64,000 nucleotides of DNA, taken from contig CADAYD010000004.1 of assembly GCA_902791985.1 (NCBI GenBank), positions 29,143-93,142 on the forward strand, given 5' to 3'. This stretch comes from an uncultured bacterium (lineage in GTDB: Bacteria; Cyanobacteriota; Vampirovibrionia; Gastranaerophilales; Gastranaerophilaceae). The position numbers were made by a program, and so were the translations under genes. Below, piece after piece: positions 10,034-19,329 of this stretch (its first letter is position 1; every line of letters starts with the position of its first letter). The notes below the pieces were generated by a model. The model was not told the origin of the DNA, searched no databases, and saw only the letters and a list, made by a program, of their open reading frames with translations.

Positions 10034-10765
10034 ATGAAAAAACTAGTTTTGATTTTAATATTAATAACATTAGGACTTCCTGTATTTTCGCATAATACAG
10101 AGCCGATTAAAGATGAGCTGTTAGACCCATCAATGTACGCTGATGGCTCTGTTTTTAAACTCGGGATATATAAGAATGGAGAATATCATTACATTCCCAT
10201 AGAGGATGAACTTGTTGACAAAGATTTTATTTCTAAAGCATCAGATTTTGCAGTAGTGAAAAAAGAAAATCCTGACGATTTATTTTTTGAAAAATTTATT
10301 GATCCGTCCAAAGTAAGAAAAATTCTACCGAAAATTAAATATGATTTTACAAAACAGCAAATTCCCGTTCATATCCAACTTGCACAGGCTATAAAAACAA
10401 AAGGTCTGCTTGAAGGTTCGGTTGTTCCTTTTATTGCAACGGAAGATTTTGAGATAAAGGGTAAAAAATTTGAAAAAGGCACGACTGTACTAGGCAGAGT
10501 AGAAACCATTTCCGCATCGGATAAAATGGGAGTCCCCGAAACCTTAAAGATAGATAATTTTTATATTGATGATAACGGAAAAGAAATAAATCTCAGCGGT
10601 TCGGTTTCAAAAACGGGTGCAAACCGTTCAATTTGGGTTTATCCTTTGTATCAGGCAGGAAACATCACTTTCTATGTTGCAGGGTTTGTATTTGTGCCTA
10701 TTCACGGGGGAAGAGCAAAACTTTCAACCAACGAAGCCTTTACTATATTTTATGAAATGCAGTAA
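10034..10765 (+). CDS. Exported protein of unknown function
   Basis: The 243-residue product has a clear signal peptide (MKKLVLILILITLGLPVFS, then H). The mature part is beta-rich; near 140-175 it reads AIKTKGLLEGSVVPFIATED followed by KGKKFEKGTTVLGRVE, a pattern like barrel proteins that hold a polymer or metal at the envelope. No family is recognised. It starts 1 nt after the stop of the degenerate M48-like gene and so belongs to the operon starting at 8700. A conserved role with the upstream exported protein is possible but only inferred. Confidence 0.6.
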   Translation: MKKLVLILILITLGLPVFSHNTEPIKDELLDPSMYADGSVFKLGIYKNGEYHYIPIEDELVDKDFISKASDFAVVKKENPDDLFFEKFIDPSKVRKILPKIKYDFTKQQIPVHIQLAQAIKTKGLLEGSVVPFIATEDFEIKGKKFEKGTTVLGRVETISASDKMGVPETLKIDNFYIDDNGKEINLSGSVSKTGANRSIWVYPLYQAGNITFYVAGFVFVPIHGGRAKLSTNEAFTIFYEMQ

Positions 10766-10875
10766 ATTTTACGCTTTTGTAATATTAATTAGCAAAAAAT
10801 TTTTTTTTGAATATTTTAGTAGTAATATAGATTTCGGAAACGAAAAAATAACACTTTTGAATAGGGATGGAAATT

Positions 10876-12306
10876 ATGAGTTTATTAGAAATTAATACTG
10901 GTATTGAGAATATTACTAAGCGGGAAAAAACTAACCCTCTTGATTATACGGATGATGAATTAAGAGTAATCGGTAAGGAATATTGTTCTCACGGTGATAA
11001 AGTATACGCGGATGCTGTACCGAAAGTATTTAAGGACTGCAACGGGGTATTTATGTATGATTCAGACGACACCCCATATTTGGATTTGGAAATGTGGTTT
11101 GCATCATGTAATTTGGGGTATAAAAACGAACGTATTAAAAATGCGGTTGTCGACCAACTGGAAACACTTCCCCAAATTTCATCTCACTTTTTATATGATT
11201 ACAAAGTTTTGTTATCAGAAAAAATTGCAAAAGCAAACATCAAAAGATTTGGTTATAAAGGACGTGTTCAGTTCAATGTAGGCGGTTCACAGGCAACAGA
11301 GGATGCATTAAAATTAGTCAGAAATTATACTCACAAAAACAGAGTATTCTCGTTCTTCGGCGGATTTCATGGCAGAACACTGGGTGCAAGTTGTCTGACG
11401 GCAGGTTACAGATACAGAAAACCATTCGGTCATTTTGGCGACGAAGCACACTTTGTACCTTATCCTTATTGTTTCAGATGTCCTTATGGCAAAAAATGCG
11501 ATTCTTGCGACTATTATTGCGTAAAACAATTAAGACGTGAATTTGAAGATAATTGTGCAGGATTATACGACCATTCATCAAAAGAATGTGCGTTCGGTGC
11601 GTTCTTTGTAGAACCTGTTCAAGGTTCAGGCGGATATATTGTTCCTCCGAAAGGTTACTTCAAAGAACTTAAAAAAGTTCTTGATGATTTCGGTGTGCTT
11701 TTTGTTGCAGATGAAATTCAAATGGGATTTTACAGAACAGGTAAATTATGGTCTATTGAACATTTTGACGTTAAACCTGATGTAATTACATTTGGTAAAT
11801 CTTTAACAAACGGTTTGAATCCGCTTGCAGGAATGTGGGCAAGAGAAGAAATTATTAATCCTGAAACATGGCCGAACGGCAGGACTCATTCAACCTTCTG
11901 CAACAATCCTATCGGGATGAGAGCAGGGTACGAAGTTATGAAAACCTTTGAAGAAGAAGATTTTGAAACTCAGGTTGCAAACAAAGGTAAATACTTCCTT
12001 GAAGGTTTAAAATCATTAGAAAAACGCCACAAACGAATTGGTCATGTTGACGGGTTAGGCTTGGCTTTGAGAATTGAATGTGTAACCGAAGACGGTTATA
12101 CACCTGATTCAAAACTTTGCCACGATATTTTGGCAGAAGGTTTGAAAGGTGATTTGATATACAATGGCAAGAAATGCGGTATTATCCTTAACAAAGGAAG
12201 CCATTATAACAATTCAATTACACTTGTTCCTGCTGTTGTCATTTCTTATGAAGAAATTGATATGGCTATCAGTCTTATAGACCAATTATTTACGAGGTTG
12301 TCATAA
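10876..12306 (+). CDS. Class III PLP aminotransferase with five-Cys insertion
   Basis: PLP-dependent fold-type I aminotransferase of the acetylornithine/GABA transaminase group. Landmarks are FNVGGSQATEDALKLVRNYT (PLP phosphate region), GGFHGRTLGA, VEPVQGSGGY, FVADEIQMGFYRTG (Asp binding the pyridine nitrogen) and TFGKSLTNG with Schiff-base Lys308. Residues 199-215 (CFRCPYGKKCDSCDYYC) form a five-cysteine insertion that could bind zinc or an Fe-S cluster. The start at 10876 has AGGGA 8 nt upstream; the in-frame ATG 10867 overlaps that site. The next gene starts directly after its stop. The substrate is not determined. Confidence 0.88.
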   Translation: MSLLEINTGIENITKREKTNPLDYTDDELRVIGKEYCSHGDKVYADAVPKVFKDCNGVFMYDSDDTPYLDLEMWFASCNLGYKNERIKNAVVDQLETLPQISSHFLYDYKVLLSEKIAKANIKRFGYKGRVQFNVGGSQATEDALKLVRNYTHKNRVFSFFGGFHGRTLGASCLTAGYRYRKPFGHFGDEAHFVPYPYCFRCPYGKKCDSCDYYCVKQLRREFEDNCAGLYDHSSKECAFGAFFVEPVQGSGGYIVPPKGYFKELKKVLDDFGVLFVADEIQMGFYRTGKLWSIEHFDVKPDVITFGKSLTNGLNPLAGMWAREEIINPETWPNGRTHSTFCNNPIGMRAGYEVMKTFEEEDFETQVANKGKYFLEGLKSLEKRHKRIGHVDGLGLALRIECVTEDGYTPDSKLCHDILAEGLKGDLIYNGKKCGIILNKGSHYNNSITLVPAVVISYEEIDMAISLIDQLFTRLS

Positions 12307-13140
12307 GTGCCTTACAGTATAGACTTTGAACTCATACATAACGACTCTGAAACAGATAAAGCCGTATTGTTGTTTCATGGATTAACAGGAAGTCCGTTTG
12401 AAATGAAAAAATACGGAGATTTTTTGTTTAATAACGGATATGATGTTTTTTGCTATTCGTTTCCGGGACATGGAGAAAGAATTAGCGGAATTGAGACGGT
12501 GACATGGCAAGATTGGTGCGAGTTTGCACAAAATAAATATAATATCTTACGCAAAAATTACGACAAATTTTTTGTTTCGGGTTTGTGCTTGGGAGCTGCT
12601 ATGGCAGTTTATTTGGGCGAACATAATAAGGACCTGACAGGGATTATTGCGCTTTCAACAACTTTATTTTTAGACGGTTTTTGTATTCCTTGGACAATAT
12701 CATTGCTTCCTTTTGCATTAAGTACAATTGTCAGATTTTATTACACATTCCCCGAAGATGACTGTTTTGGGGTGAAAAATGAACGCACAAGAAAAAGTCT
12801 TGCAAAAATTACTGCAAAAGCAAATATAAGCATGGATAATTATCCGCTAAATTGTGTTGACGGATTATTGAAATTGTCTAAAAATGTCAGAAAAAATCTT
12901 AAAAATGTTACTTGTCCTGTTTTGTGTATTCATTCTAAATATGATAATTTATCAAGTCCCAAAAGTGCAAAAGTTGTTTTAGACGGTATTTCGTCCGAAA
13001 TTAAACAATATGTTGAACTTAATGATAGTTACCATATGATTTTGTATGATAACGAAAAAGAATTTGTAATGAATACGGTTAAAGAATTCTTAAACAAATT
13101 TGTTCCCGTTGAAAATGAAAAAGAGGTTGTATGCATATAA
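12307..13140 (+). CDS. Alpha/beta hydrolase with Cys nucleophile, Est30-like
   Basis: A 277-residue alpha/beta hydrolase resembling carboxylesterase Est30 and monoacylglycerol lipases: oxyanion loop FHGLTGSPFEMKKYG, then FPGHGER, an 'elbow', and a short cap. The elbow reads SGLCLGAAM, so the usual Ser is Cys94. Asp213 (SKYDNLSS) and His243 (DSYHMIL) complete a triad, which indicates the site is intact but Cys-based, as in dienelactone hydrolase. Start is GTG, immediately after the stop of the aminotransferase gene, with GAGG at 12293; the two genes are coupled and probably act on related metabolites. Confidence 0.82.
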   Translation: MPYSIDFELIHNDSETDKAVLLFHGLTGSPFEMKKYGDFLFNNGYDVFCYSFPGHGERISGIETVTWQDWCEFAQNKYNILRKNYDKFFVSGLCLGAAMAVYLGEHNKDLTGIIALSTTLFLDGFCIPWTISLLPFALSTIVRFYYTFPEDDCFGVKNERTRKSLAKITAKANISMDNYPLNCVDGLLKLSKNVRKNLKNVTCPVLCIHSKYDNLSSPKSAKVVLDGISSEIKQYVELNDSYHMILYDNEKEFVMNTVKEFLNKFVPVENEKEVVCI

Positions 13141-13472
13141 TTTTATTATCTGCAATTATTGTAAATATATTTTCTATCGTAATGCTGCTAATAGGACTTT
13201 TTTATAATTTTGAAAAACCCAAAAATAAAGCAATATACGGGTATTTAATTGCCGGTTGTATGCTTTTATACATAATAACTTTAGGCATAATTTCAATATA
13301 TGGATTTTTTGGAAAGAATTATCTGTATAGCTTTATTTTATTATTATGCATAAGTTCAAATTTTATAATAGGAAAACTTGTAAAATATGAAACTTTGAAA
13401 AAATACACAACAGCTCAAATAATGTGTTATATAGTCAGTCTAATCACTTTATTGTTAAATTTTCGTTTATAA
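13131..13472 (+). CDS. Small four-helix membrane protein
   Basis: This 113-residue protein is almost entirely hydrophobic, with segments near 3-24, 36-59, 64-83 and 94-111. No family is recognised. Its ATG lies inside the last codons of the hydrolase gene (10-nt overlap), so it is translated from the same message as the aminotransferase and hydrolase. Confidence 0.6.
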   Translation: MHIILLSAIIVNIFSIVMLLIGLFYNFEKPKNKAIYGYLIAGCMLLYIITLGIISIYGFFGKNYLYSFILLLCISSNFIIGKLVKYETLKKYTTAQIMCYIVSLITLLLNFRL

Positions 13473-13502
13473 ATAAGTTAATTCAGGAGTAGCTTTTCAT
13501 TT

Positions 13503-15446
13503 ATGTTTAATAAAATCGTTAGTTTTATAAAAAATCGTTCATTGGTATTTAAACTCAGTGCAAGTATTCTTTTAACAATTTTAATCGGTTCATTTGCATT
13601 AAGTATTTTTATATCCAATTATTCCAAACCTTTATTAAAAGAACAGGTTATTTCTGCCGCATATAAGTCATTAGGTGATGTAAATCATAACCTTGCTCAA
13701 GGTGCGGATATAGCAGAACAATCTATTGTAAATACAGCCAGAATTTTGGAATTAAAAAATAGTGTTAATGGTGAAGAATTAGATTTGCTGGCTCAGGCGG
13801 GTTTAAAATCTATTACTGAACAATACGGGCATTTCTACGAATTTTTTATATATATTTTGCCACATCATGGCGAACTTGCTAACGGCACTTTTTATTACAG
13901 CTATATAAAAAATAACGAAATACACACTCTAAGTTGGAAAGAAACAGGTTTTGCAAAAAATCGGGAGTGGCTTAATTATGCCATAAAAACAGGGAAAATT
14001 CATTGGACTGAACCATATATGGCACAAGATCCGAATGGTGATAAATTGTTATCTTCAAGTGTTTCAATCCCTTTTAAATTCAAAGGAAGTTCCGATTGGG
14101 ATGGTGTAATAGGTACATCAGGCAACTTGGATGCTATGCGTGACTGGCTCAATAATTATAAGTTTGAAGCAAACGGCAAATATCTTTTAACATCTGCAAA
14201 AGGCACATATCTGATACATCCTGATAAAAATATTGAATTTAAAAAAACTATATCTGAACTTGCAAATGATATTAATTCAAAACAATTAAAATATGTTGCC
14301 GAACAAGTAAAAAAAGGGAAAAGCGGATTTGTTACAATGCCAAAATCTTCTGTTCACAATGGTGAAGTTGTTTTTGTTTATTCTCCCATACCAAAAACTA
14401 ATTGGAGTTCATATTTAGTATTTTCATCCGAAAGTTTTTATAAACCGGTTAAACATTTTCAGATGATTTTGTTATCTGTATCTATATTTGGTATTCTATT
14501 ACTAATTTTATTTATAAATTGGATATGCAAATTTACGACAAATCCTATCGTTAAATTATCTCAGATAGCTGAGAGATATGGTAAAGGCGAATTTGAAGCC
14601 GAACTTCCGCCTGTAACGACAAATGACGAAGTCGGAATATTGACTCAGGCATTTTATACAATGCGTGATAACCTTTTAAATTTATTGAAAATCCAAAAGG
14701 AAAATGCCAAAGAAGAACAAAAAAGAGCATCAGAACTTGAAATCGCAACAAAAATACAGGCTTCGGTATTGCCAATTAATTTCCCCAAAACAACTCATTT
14801 TGATATATATGCCTCTATGAATCCGGCTAAAGAAGTTGGCGGGGATTTTTACGATTTCTTTTTTATTGAAGAAAATCGCTTTGTATTTTTAATTGCAGAT
14901 GTTTCAGGGAAAGGTATTCCTGCGGCATTATTTATGATGAATGCAAAATCTTTATTGAAGAGCAATTTATTAAGCGGATATTCATTAGAAACAGCAATTA
15001 ATAGAACAAATAATGAACTTTGTGCAACAAACAAAGCAGGCATGTTTTTGACTGCATTTATTGCTATATTAAATACTGTAACAGGTGAACTTGAATATGT
15101 TAATGCAGGTCATAATCCTCCTGCCATTAAATTAGGGGGTAAATTTGAATATTTAAAATCTGATAATAATTTAGTATTGTCTGCAATGGACAATTATGAA
15201 TATAAAGCATCTAAGGTATTCTTAAAACCTGAAAACAGTATCTTAATATATACAGACGGGGTAACGGAAGCTCAAAATACAAAAGAGGAATTTTACGGTG
15301 AAGAAAGATTAATCAATACATTAAACAGTAAAATTCAAGATTCAAAAGAAACTATTGAAAGCATAAAAGCCGATATTAATGAATTTTCAGAGGGTGCTTC
15401 CCAATTTGACGATATTACAATTCTTGAACTTAAATATTTAGGCTGA
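13503..15446 (+). CDS. Cache-HAMP-PP2C (SpoIIE/RsbU-type) serine phosphatase
   Basis: A membrane receptor phosphatase of 647 residues. A transmembrane helix at about 17-38 is followed by a periplasmic Cache-like sensor (about 45-310, including WLNYAIKTGKIHWTEPYMAQ), a second helix (about 320-343), a HAMP domain ending in TNDEVGILTQAF, and a PP2C domain of the SpoIIE type. The metal-site motifs are PAKEVGGDFYDFF, ADVSGKGIPAALFM, IYTDGVTEA and FDDITIL, all intact. Such proteins usually dephosphorylate an anti-anti-sigma factor in a partner-switching pathway; no anti-sigma gene is adjacent. AGGAG lies 15 nt before the ATG. Confidence 0.92.
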   Translation: MFNKIVSFIKNRSLVFKLSASILLTILIGSFALSIFISNYSKPLLKEQVISAAYKSLGDVNHNLAQGADIAEQSIVNTARILELKNSVNGEELDLLAQAGLKSITEQYGHFYEFFIYILPHHGELANGTFYYSYIKNNEIHTLSWKETGFAKNREWLNYAIKTGKIHWTEPYMAQDPNGDKLLSSSVSIPFKFKGSSDWDGVIGTSGNLDAMRDWLNNYKFEANGKYLLTSAKGTYLIHPDKNIEFKKTISELANDINSKQLKYVAEQVKKGKSGFVTMPKSSVHNGEVVFVYSPIPKTNWSSYLVFSSESFYKPVKHFQMILLSVSIFGILLLILFINWICKFTTNPIVKLSQIAERYGKGEFEAELPPVTTNDEVGILTQAFYTMRDNLLNLLKIQKENAKEEQKRASELEIATKIQASVLPINFPKTTHFDIYASMNPAKEVGGDFYDFFFIEENRFVFLIADVSGKGIPAALFMMNAKSLLKSNLLSGYSLETAINRTNNELCATNKAGMFLTAFIAILNTVTGELEYVNAGHNPPAIKLGGKFEYLKSDNNLVLSAMDNYEYKASKVFLKPENSILIYTDGVTEAQNTKEEFYGEERLINTLNSKIQDSKETIESIKADINEFSEGASQFDDITILELKYLG

Positions 15447-15453
15447 TTTTTTG

Positions 15454-15480
15454 TTTATCATATAATTTGAATATGATAAA
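15454..15480. repeat. AT-rich inverted repeat between two genes
   Basis: A 10-bp stem (TTTATCATAT with ATATGATAAA) closes a 7-nt loop directly after the phosphatase gene. It may slow transcription out of that gene or bind a regulator of the SGNH gene; there is no T-run. Confidence 0.4.
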
Positions 15481-15494
15481 TTGGCTAAATAGGA

Positions 15495-15500
15495 TATAAT
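15495..15500 (+). promoter_or_regulatory. -10 box giving a probable leaderless start
   Basis: TATAAT ends 5 nt before the ATG at 15506, with no ribosome-binding site between. A clear -35 is not seen. Confidence 0.5.
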
Positions 15501-15505
15501 ATAAA

Positions 15506-16117
15506 ATGAAAAATATTATATGCTACGGAGATTCAAATACATTCGGGTATAACCCTAAAAACGGTTCAAAATATGATGAAAATACCCGCTGGACTGCTGT
15601 TTTGCAGAAAAATTCAGGCTTAGAATATAAAATTGTAAATGAAGGAATGCCAAACAGAACAGGTTTTGTTGATAATCCCGAAGGGGTTTTGTTTTCTGCA
15701 CAAAAACATCTCCCTCAAGTATTATCAAAAATTAAAAACATTTATTTATTGATTCTTGCAATAGGTACAAATGACCTACAATTTCAATACAATATCAATT
15801 CTGTGGCAATAGAAAAAGGGTTGGAAAACCTAATTAGAGCAGCAAAAGAAAAAACAACCAATATAATTGTTATTGCACCGATCATATTAAGTGAAAATAT
15901 TTTAAATGGTTATTTCAGCTCAATGTTTGATAAAAAAAGTATTGAAAAATCAAAAGAAGCAGCAGAAATATACAAACAAACCGCCGATAAAAATCACTGC
16001 ATATATTTTGACATAAACAAATATGTAGTCCCATCAGATTTTGACGGTTTGCATTATGATGAAAATTCACACAAAATTATTGCAGATAAATTATATGAAC
16101 TAATAAGGAAAATATAA
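15506..16117 (+). CDS. SGNH/GDSL hydrolase
   Basis: A 203-residue cytoplasmic esterase-type hydrolase. Block I is CYGDSNTFGYNP with nucleophile Ser10, block III is AIGTNDL (Asn89), and block V is FDGLHYDENSH with Asp180 and His183, giving the full Ser-Asp-His set. It resembles arylesterase/acyl-CoA thioesterase members of the family, which act on acyl or acetyl esters, often on sugars. There is no signal peptide. It appears to have its own leaderless promoter. Confidence 0.88.
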   Translation: MKNIICYGDSNTFGYNPKNGSKYDENTRWTAVLQKNSGLEYKIVNEGMPNRTGFVDNPEGVLFSAQKHLPQVLSKIKNIYLLILAIGTNDLQFQYNINSVAIEKGLENLIRAAKEKTTNIIVIAPIILSENILNGYFSSMFDKKSIEKSKEAAEIYKQTADKNHCIYFDINKYVVPSDFDGLHYDENSHKIIADKLYELIRKI

Positions 16118-16128
16118 TTTAAAAACTA

Positions 16129-16551
16129 TCATTCTTTATTAACGGATAAAGGTGTTCCTTTTTGTCCGAGATAAAAAACGATAAGTTCAACAGGTTCTTT
16201 CCCTGTGTTTTTACCGTAATGATATTTCCCGACTAATTCAGGTAAGACATCTCCTTCATGAAGTGTTATTTCTTTATTATCATCAGTAATAACCGTTAAA
16301 GTACCTTTTTTTACATAAGCAATATTAACTAAATCGTGCTTATGCATAGGCAATTCTTCATTGATCCCTATAATAATCTTTAATACGGTAGCTTCAGGAT
16401 TTTTAATTTTTAATTTTTTGTATTGTGCATTATCCCAAGTGGATGTCGTTTTTAGTAATACTTCTTTTTCTGCTGAATACGATATTGTTGCTATACATAA
16501 AATCGCCACAAATAACATCACTACTAATTTCATTATTTTCTGCATATTCAT
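16129..16551 (-). CDS. Exported single-domain cupin
   Basis: A 140-residue protein with signal peptide (about 1-26, ending ISYSA). The rest is one cupin barrel: motif 1 is LPMHKHDLVNIAYVKKGTL with His70 and His72, motif 2 is LPELVGKYHYGKN with His111. These are consistent with one bound metal ion. The usual Glu of motif 1 is not obvious. GAGGA precedes the ATG. It is convergent with the SGNH gene. Function is unknown; periplasmic sugar or metal binding is possible. Confidence 0.75.
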   Translation of the reverse strand: MNMQKIMKLVVMLFVAILCIATISYSAEKEVLLKTTSTWDNAQYKKLKIKNPEATVLKIIIGINEELPMHKHDLVNIAYVKKGTLTVITDDNKEITLHEGDVLPELVGKYHYGKNTGKEPVELIVFYLGQKGTPLSVNKE

Positions 16552-16619
16552 TAATCCTCAAATTCAATGTACATCTACATATTAGAAAATAAATTAATTG
16601 TATTGTCAATGACTATTTT

Positions 16620-19244
16620 TTACTTTATTACTTTGGCTGTAATATCTCTTTTTGTCGGATCTTTTTCATTCGCTTTTAAATTTATTCTAAAATATTTTGC
16701 TTTAGAATCATCAATCCCAATCGGAGGTATCTTATCCAAATTGGTTTGTATTTCGGCATTTTTCTTTTCTGACGGTACAAGTATATTTACTAACCAATTA
16801 AGAGGAATATGTAAAATCTTAATCCGCTTTACAACTGAATTATCATATTTTCCCCAAATATCAATATTTCCTTGCTCTATTATATAGTTATAAAAACCTT
16901 CAATGTATGCTGATGTAAATTCGTGCTGCATACGAATATCTATATCACGAATAAATACATCATCACATTTAAAGAAGCCGCTTATATTAGACCTTATATT
17001 GCCTTTTTTCTTTGCATTGAATTTGACATAATCTGAAATCTTAACTTTTTTATTCAAGTTTTTATCAATAGAAAATTCCAATTCTTCAAGTCCCGGTAAA
17101 GCTCCGTCTTGGATTTCAAATTTTGCTGTTGCGTCCCAATTTTCCAAATTTTTATCTGTTTTAGAATGAATTTCTGCATTTGCTTTTCCCTGAATTTGAT
17201 TTTTAATATTGAAAAACTTATCTGCAATTATATTTGAATCAATATTTTCCACAGTAATATCAATGATAGAAGAATCTATATTAAAATCATAAGTTCCGTT
17301 CGCTGATAGTTTGCCATTTGCAAAATCAATTTCAGAAGTATTATATTTAAAAATTGCATCTTTAAGACTCCCGAATACTTTAATATTATTTACAGGATAT
17401 TCTTTAACAATGATAGAATTAACTGCAATATTATATCTATCAATATCCATATTAATATCTCTAACTTTCGCACTCAGCTTTTTATTCGGAGAATTAAAAT
17501 CAAATTTTTCGTTTTGTTTCACAGATTTCTCAGATTTATTGATAATAAATTTATCAAGGAATAAATTCATATAATTTACATAAATTTTGTCTTTAAAATC
17601 ATTTTTAACCTCTGTTTTACAATTAAATTTTTCATTTTTATATGTTCCGTCTGCATTAATTTTTGCAGTCTTTTCGTCCGCATTAACGCTTGCAGATTTT
17701 ACATGAAAATGATTAAAGATAGTGTCAATAACCTCAAATTTACCTGTAATTTGTTCTGTAACAAAACTGTATTTTAAAGCACCATTGAACTTACCGCCCA
17801 AAACATATTGTTTAAAAGAACCGACAAAGGAGTTTGGAACATAGCCGTTTGTATTTAACGTAATGTATTGCGGAGTCATTTGGCCGTCTATGATTTTGAA
17901 ATATCCGTTTCCAAACAATATGTCTTTAAATTTATTATTTTCTTGAACGGAAAATCTGTAATCTTTTAAGAAAAACTCCTTATCAATTTTTTGGGTTTCC
18001 ACAAATATTTTTTTATTTTTGTTTTTAATTCCGGCATAGAAATCATTAAACATTAAGCCCGAATTAGCAGGTATATTTATGTAATATTTTGCATTAGGTT
18101 TCTTTTGCTTTATATAATAATCTACTTCTATATCAAGATAATTTTTAACCTTTATATTAGAAGGCAAATATTTTTTAGCCAAAGCCGTTGTTATTTTTGA
18201 ATTAACTTTTCCGAAAACTTCTTTTTTCTGCTTGTCATACATTTCTTTTATGAGCAGTTCATGTGTAATTTTCTCTGTTCCGAATATTCCGACAGCAAAA
18301 GATCTTACTTCACCATTTTTTATAAAGAATTCTGCTTTTTTACATATCACAGGAACATAAAACGGAAGAAATTTAGCAAACAAATCATTACCTGTTATTA
18401 CACCTGACAAATCATTGTCTTTATAAACCAAATCAACATCGGCACTGCCTTTAAAATCTGTAAAATTCTCTATAAATTTTCTTTCATGTTCTGTATATTT
18501 TTGAAGGAATAATACCGTTGCCATTGTTTCTTTTACAGGAATTTTATCCCCTTTGATTGTAAAATTATCTAATTTTTTGTCATTTAAAATACTACCATCT
18601 ATAACAACACGCGTTTTACCAACTGCAAGCGGAAAGTTTTTAGCCATTAACTTTTTATTTTCTATGTATAAACTTCCGACTTCACCTATTAATATTGGGT
18701 GTAAAACTCTATCGAGCGTTATATTCAGAATTATATCAAGATTTTTTATTCCGTTATTTTCTTTGATTACAAACTGATTTGAAGATATTGATAATTTTTC
18801 GCCTTCATGCCTGACAATCTCTATTTTTTTAATATTTGCATCAGGTATTTTATTTATGTCAAAAGACTTTTTCTTTTTTGTATCTTTTTTCTTTTCACTT
18901 TTTAGTTTTTTTAAGATATCAAGATTTGCATAGACTAAATCAGCATCTAAATTTTTTAATTCTAATCTATCAATAGATGTATTCAAATTTTCTATATTTA
19001 ATCCGATTTTATCATTATCTTTGATAATTATATCTTTAGCCGTTATTTTAACAGATAACAACGGTGATATTTCAACTTTAAAGCCGCTTATATCAGAATT
19101 CATATTATATTTGGCTTTAATAAAGTTGTTGGATATCTTGATAAAATTGTTAGAATTTAAAAATAAAGAAACTGTATAAATAAATCCTAAATACAGTAAA
19201 ATTAATATTGAAAGAATTATTATAGAAAATTTAAACTTTTTCAT
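16620..19244 (-). CDS. AsmA-like inner-membrane/periplasmic protein
   Basis: A large 874-residue protein with one N-terminal membrane helix (about 8-28) and a long beta-rich periplasmic region. The start of that region (SPLLSVKITAKDIIIKDNDK and NLNTSIDRLELKNLDADLVY) matches the AsmA N-terminus, and repeated short beta-strand units follow to the end. AsmA-like proteins form grooved bridges that move or organise phospholipids between the two membranes. The ATG has TAATAT 6 nt upstream and no Shine-Dalgarno site, so it may also be leaderless. Confidence 0.75.
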   Translation of the reverse strand: MKKFKFSIIILSILILLYLGFIYTVSLFLNSNNFIKISNNFIKAKYNMNSDISGFKVEISPLLSVKITAKDIIIKDNDKIGLNIENLNTSIDRLELKNLDADLVYANLDILKKLKSEKKKDTKKKKSFDINKIPDANIKKIEIVRHEGEKLSISSNQFVIKENNGIKNLDIILNITLDRVLHPILIGEVGSLYIENKKLMAKNFPLAVGKTRVVIDGSILNDKKLDNFTIKGDKIPVKETMATVLFLQKYTEHERKFIENFTDFKGSADVDLVYKDNDLSGVITGNDLFAKFLPFYVPVICKKAEFFIKNGEVRSFAVGIFGTEKITHELLIKEMYDKQKKEVFGKVNSKITTALAKKYLPSNIKVKNYLDIEVDYYIKQKKPNAKYYINIPANSGLMFNDFYAGIKNKNKKIFVETQKIDKEFFLKDYRFSVQENNKFKDILFGNGYFKIIDGQMTPQYITLNTNGYVPNSFVGSFKQYVLGGKFNGALKYSFVTEQITGKFEVIDTIFNHFHVKSASVNADEKTAKINADGTYKNEKFNCKTEVKNDFKDKIYVNYMNLFLDKFIINKSEKSVKQNEKFDFNSPNKKLSAKVRDINMDIDRYNIAVNSIIVKEYPVNNIKVFGSLKDAIFKYNTSEIDFANGKLSANGTYDFNIDSSIIDITVENIDSNIIADKFFNIKNQIQGKANAEIHSKTDKNLENWDATAKFEIQDGALPGLEELEFSIDKNLNKKVKISDYVKFNAKKKGNIRSNISGFFKCDDVFIRDIDIRMQHEFTSAYIEGFYNYIIEQGNIDIWGKYDNSVVKRIKILHIPLNWLVNILVPSEKKNAEIQTNLDKIPPIGIDDSKAKYFRINLKANEKDPTKRDITAKVIK

Positions 19245-19279
19245 TTATCAATATTATCCCCTAATACCTTAACTAATAA

Positions 19280-19318
19280 AAATATATGGTTGAATAATTG
19301 ATATTCAACCATATATTT
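19280..19318 (-). terminator. Terminator after the 19330 gene
   Basis: A perfect 16-bp stem (ATATATGGTTGAAT with ATTCAACCATATAT plus one A-T pair on each side) closes a 7-nt loop; read on the minus strand it runs into a T-rich tail. It separates the 21421-19330 operon from the AsmA-like gene. Confidence 0.75.
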
Positions 19319-19329
19319 GCGAAAATTTG

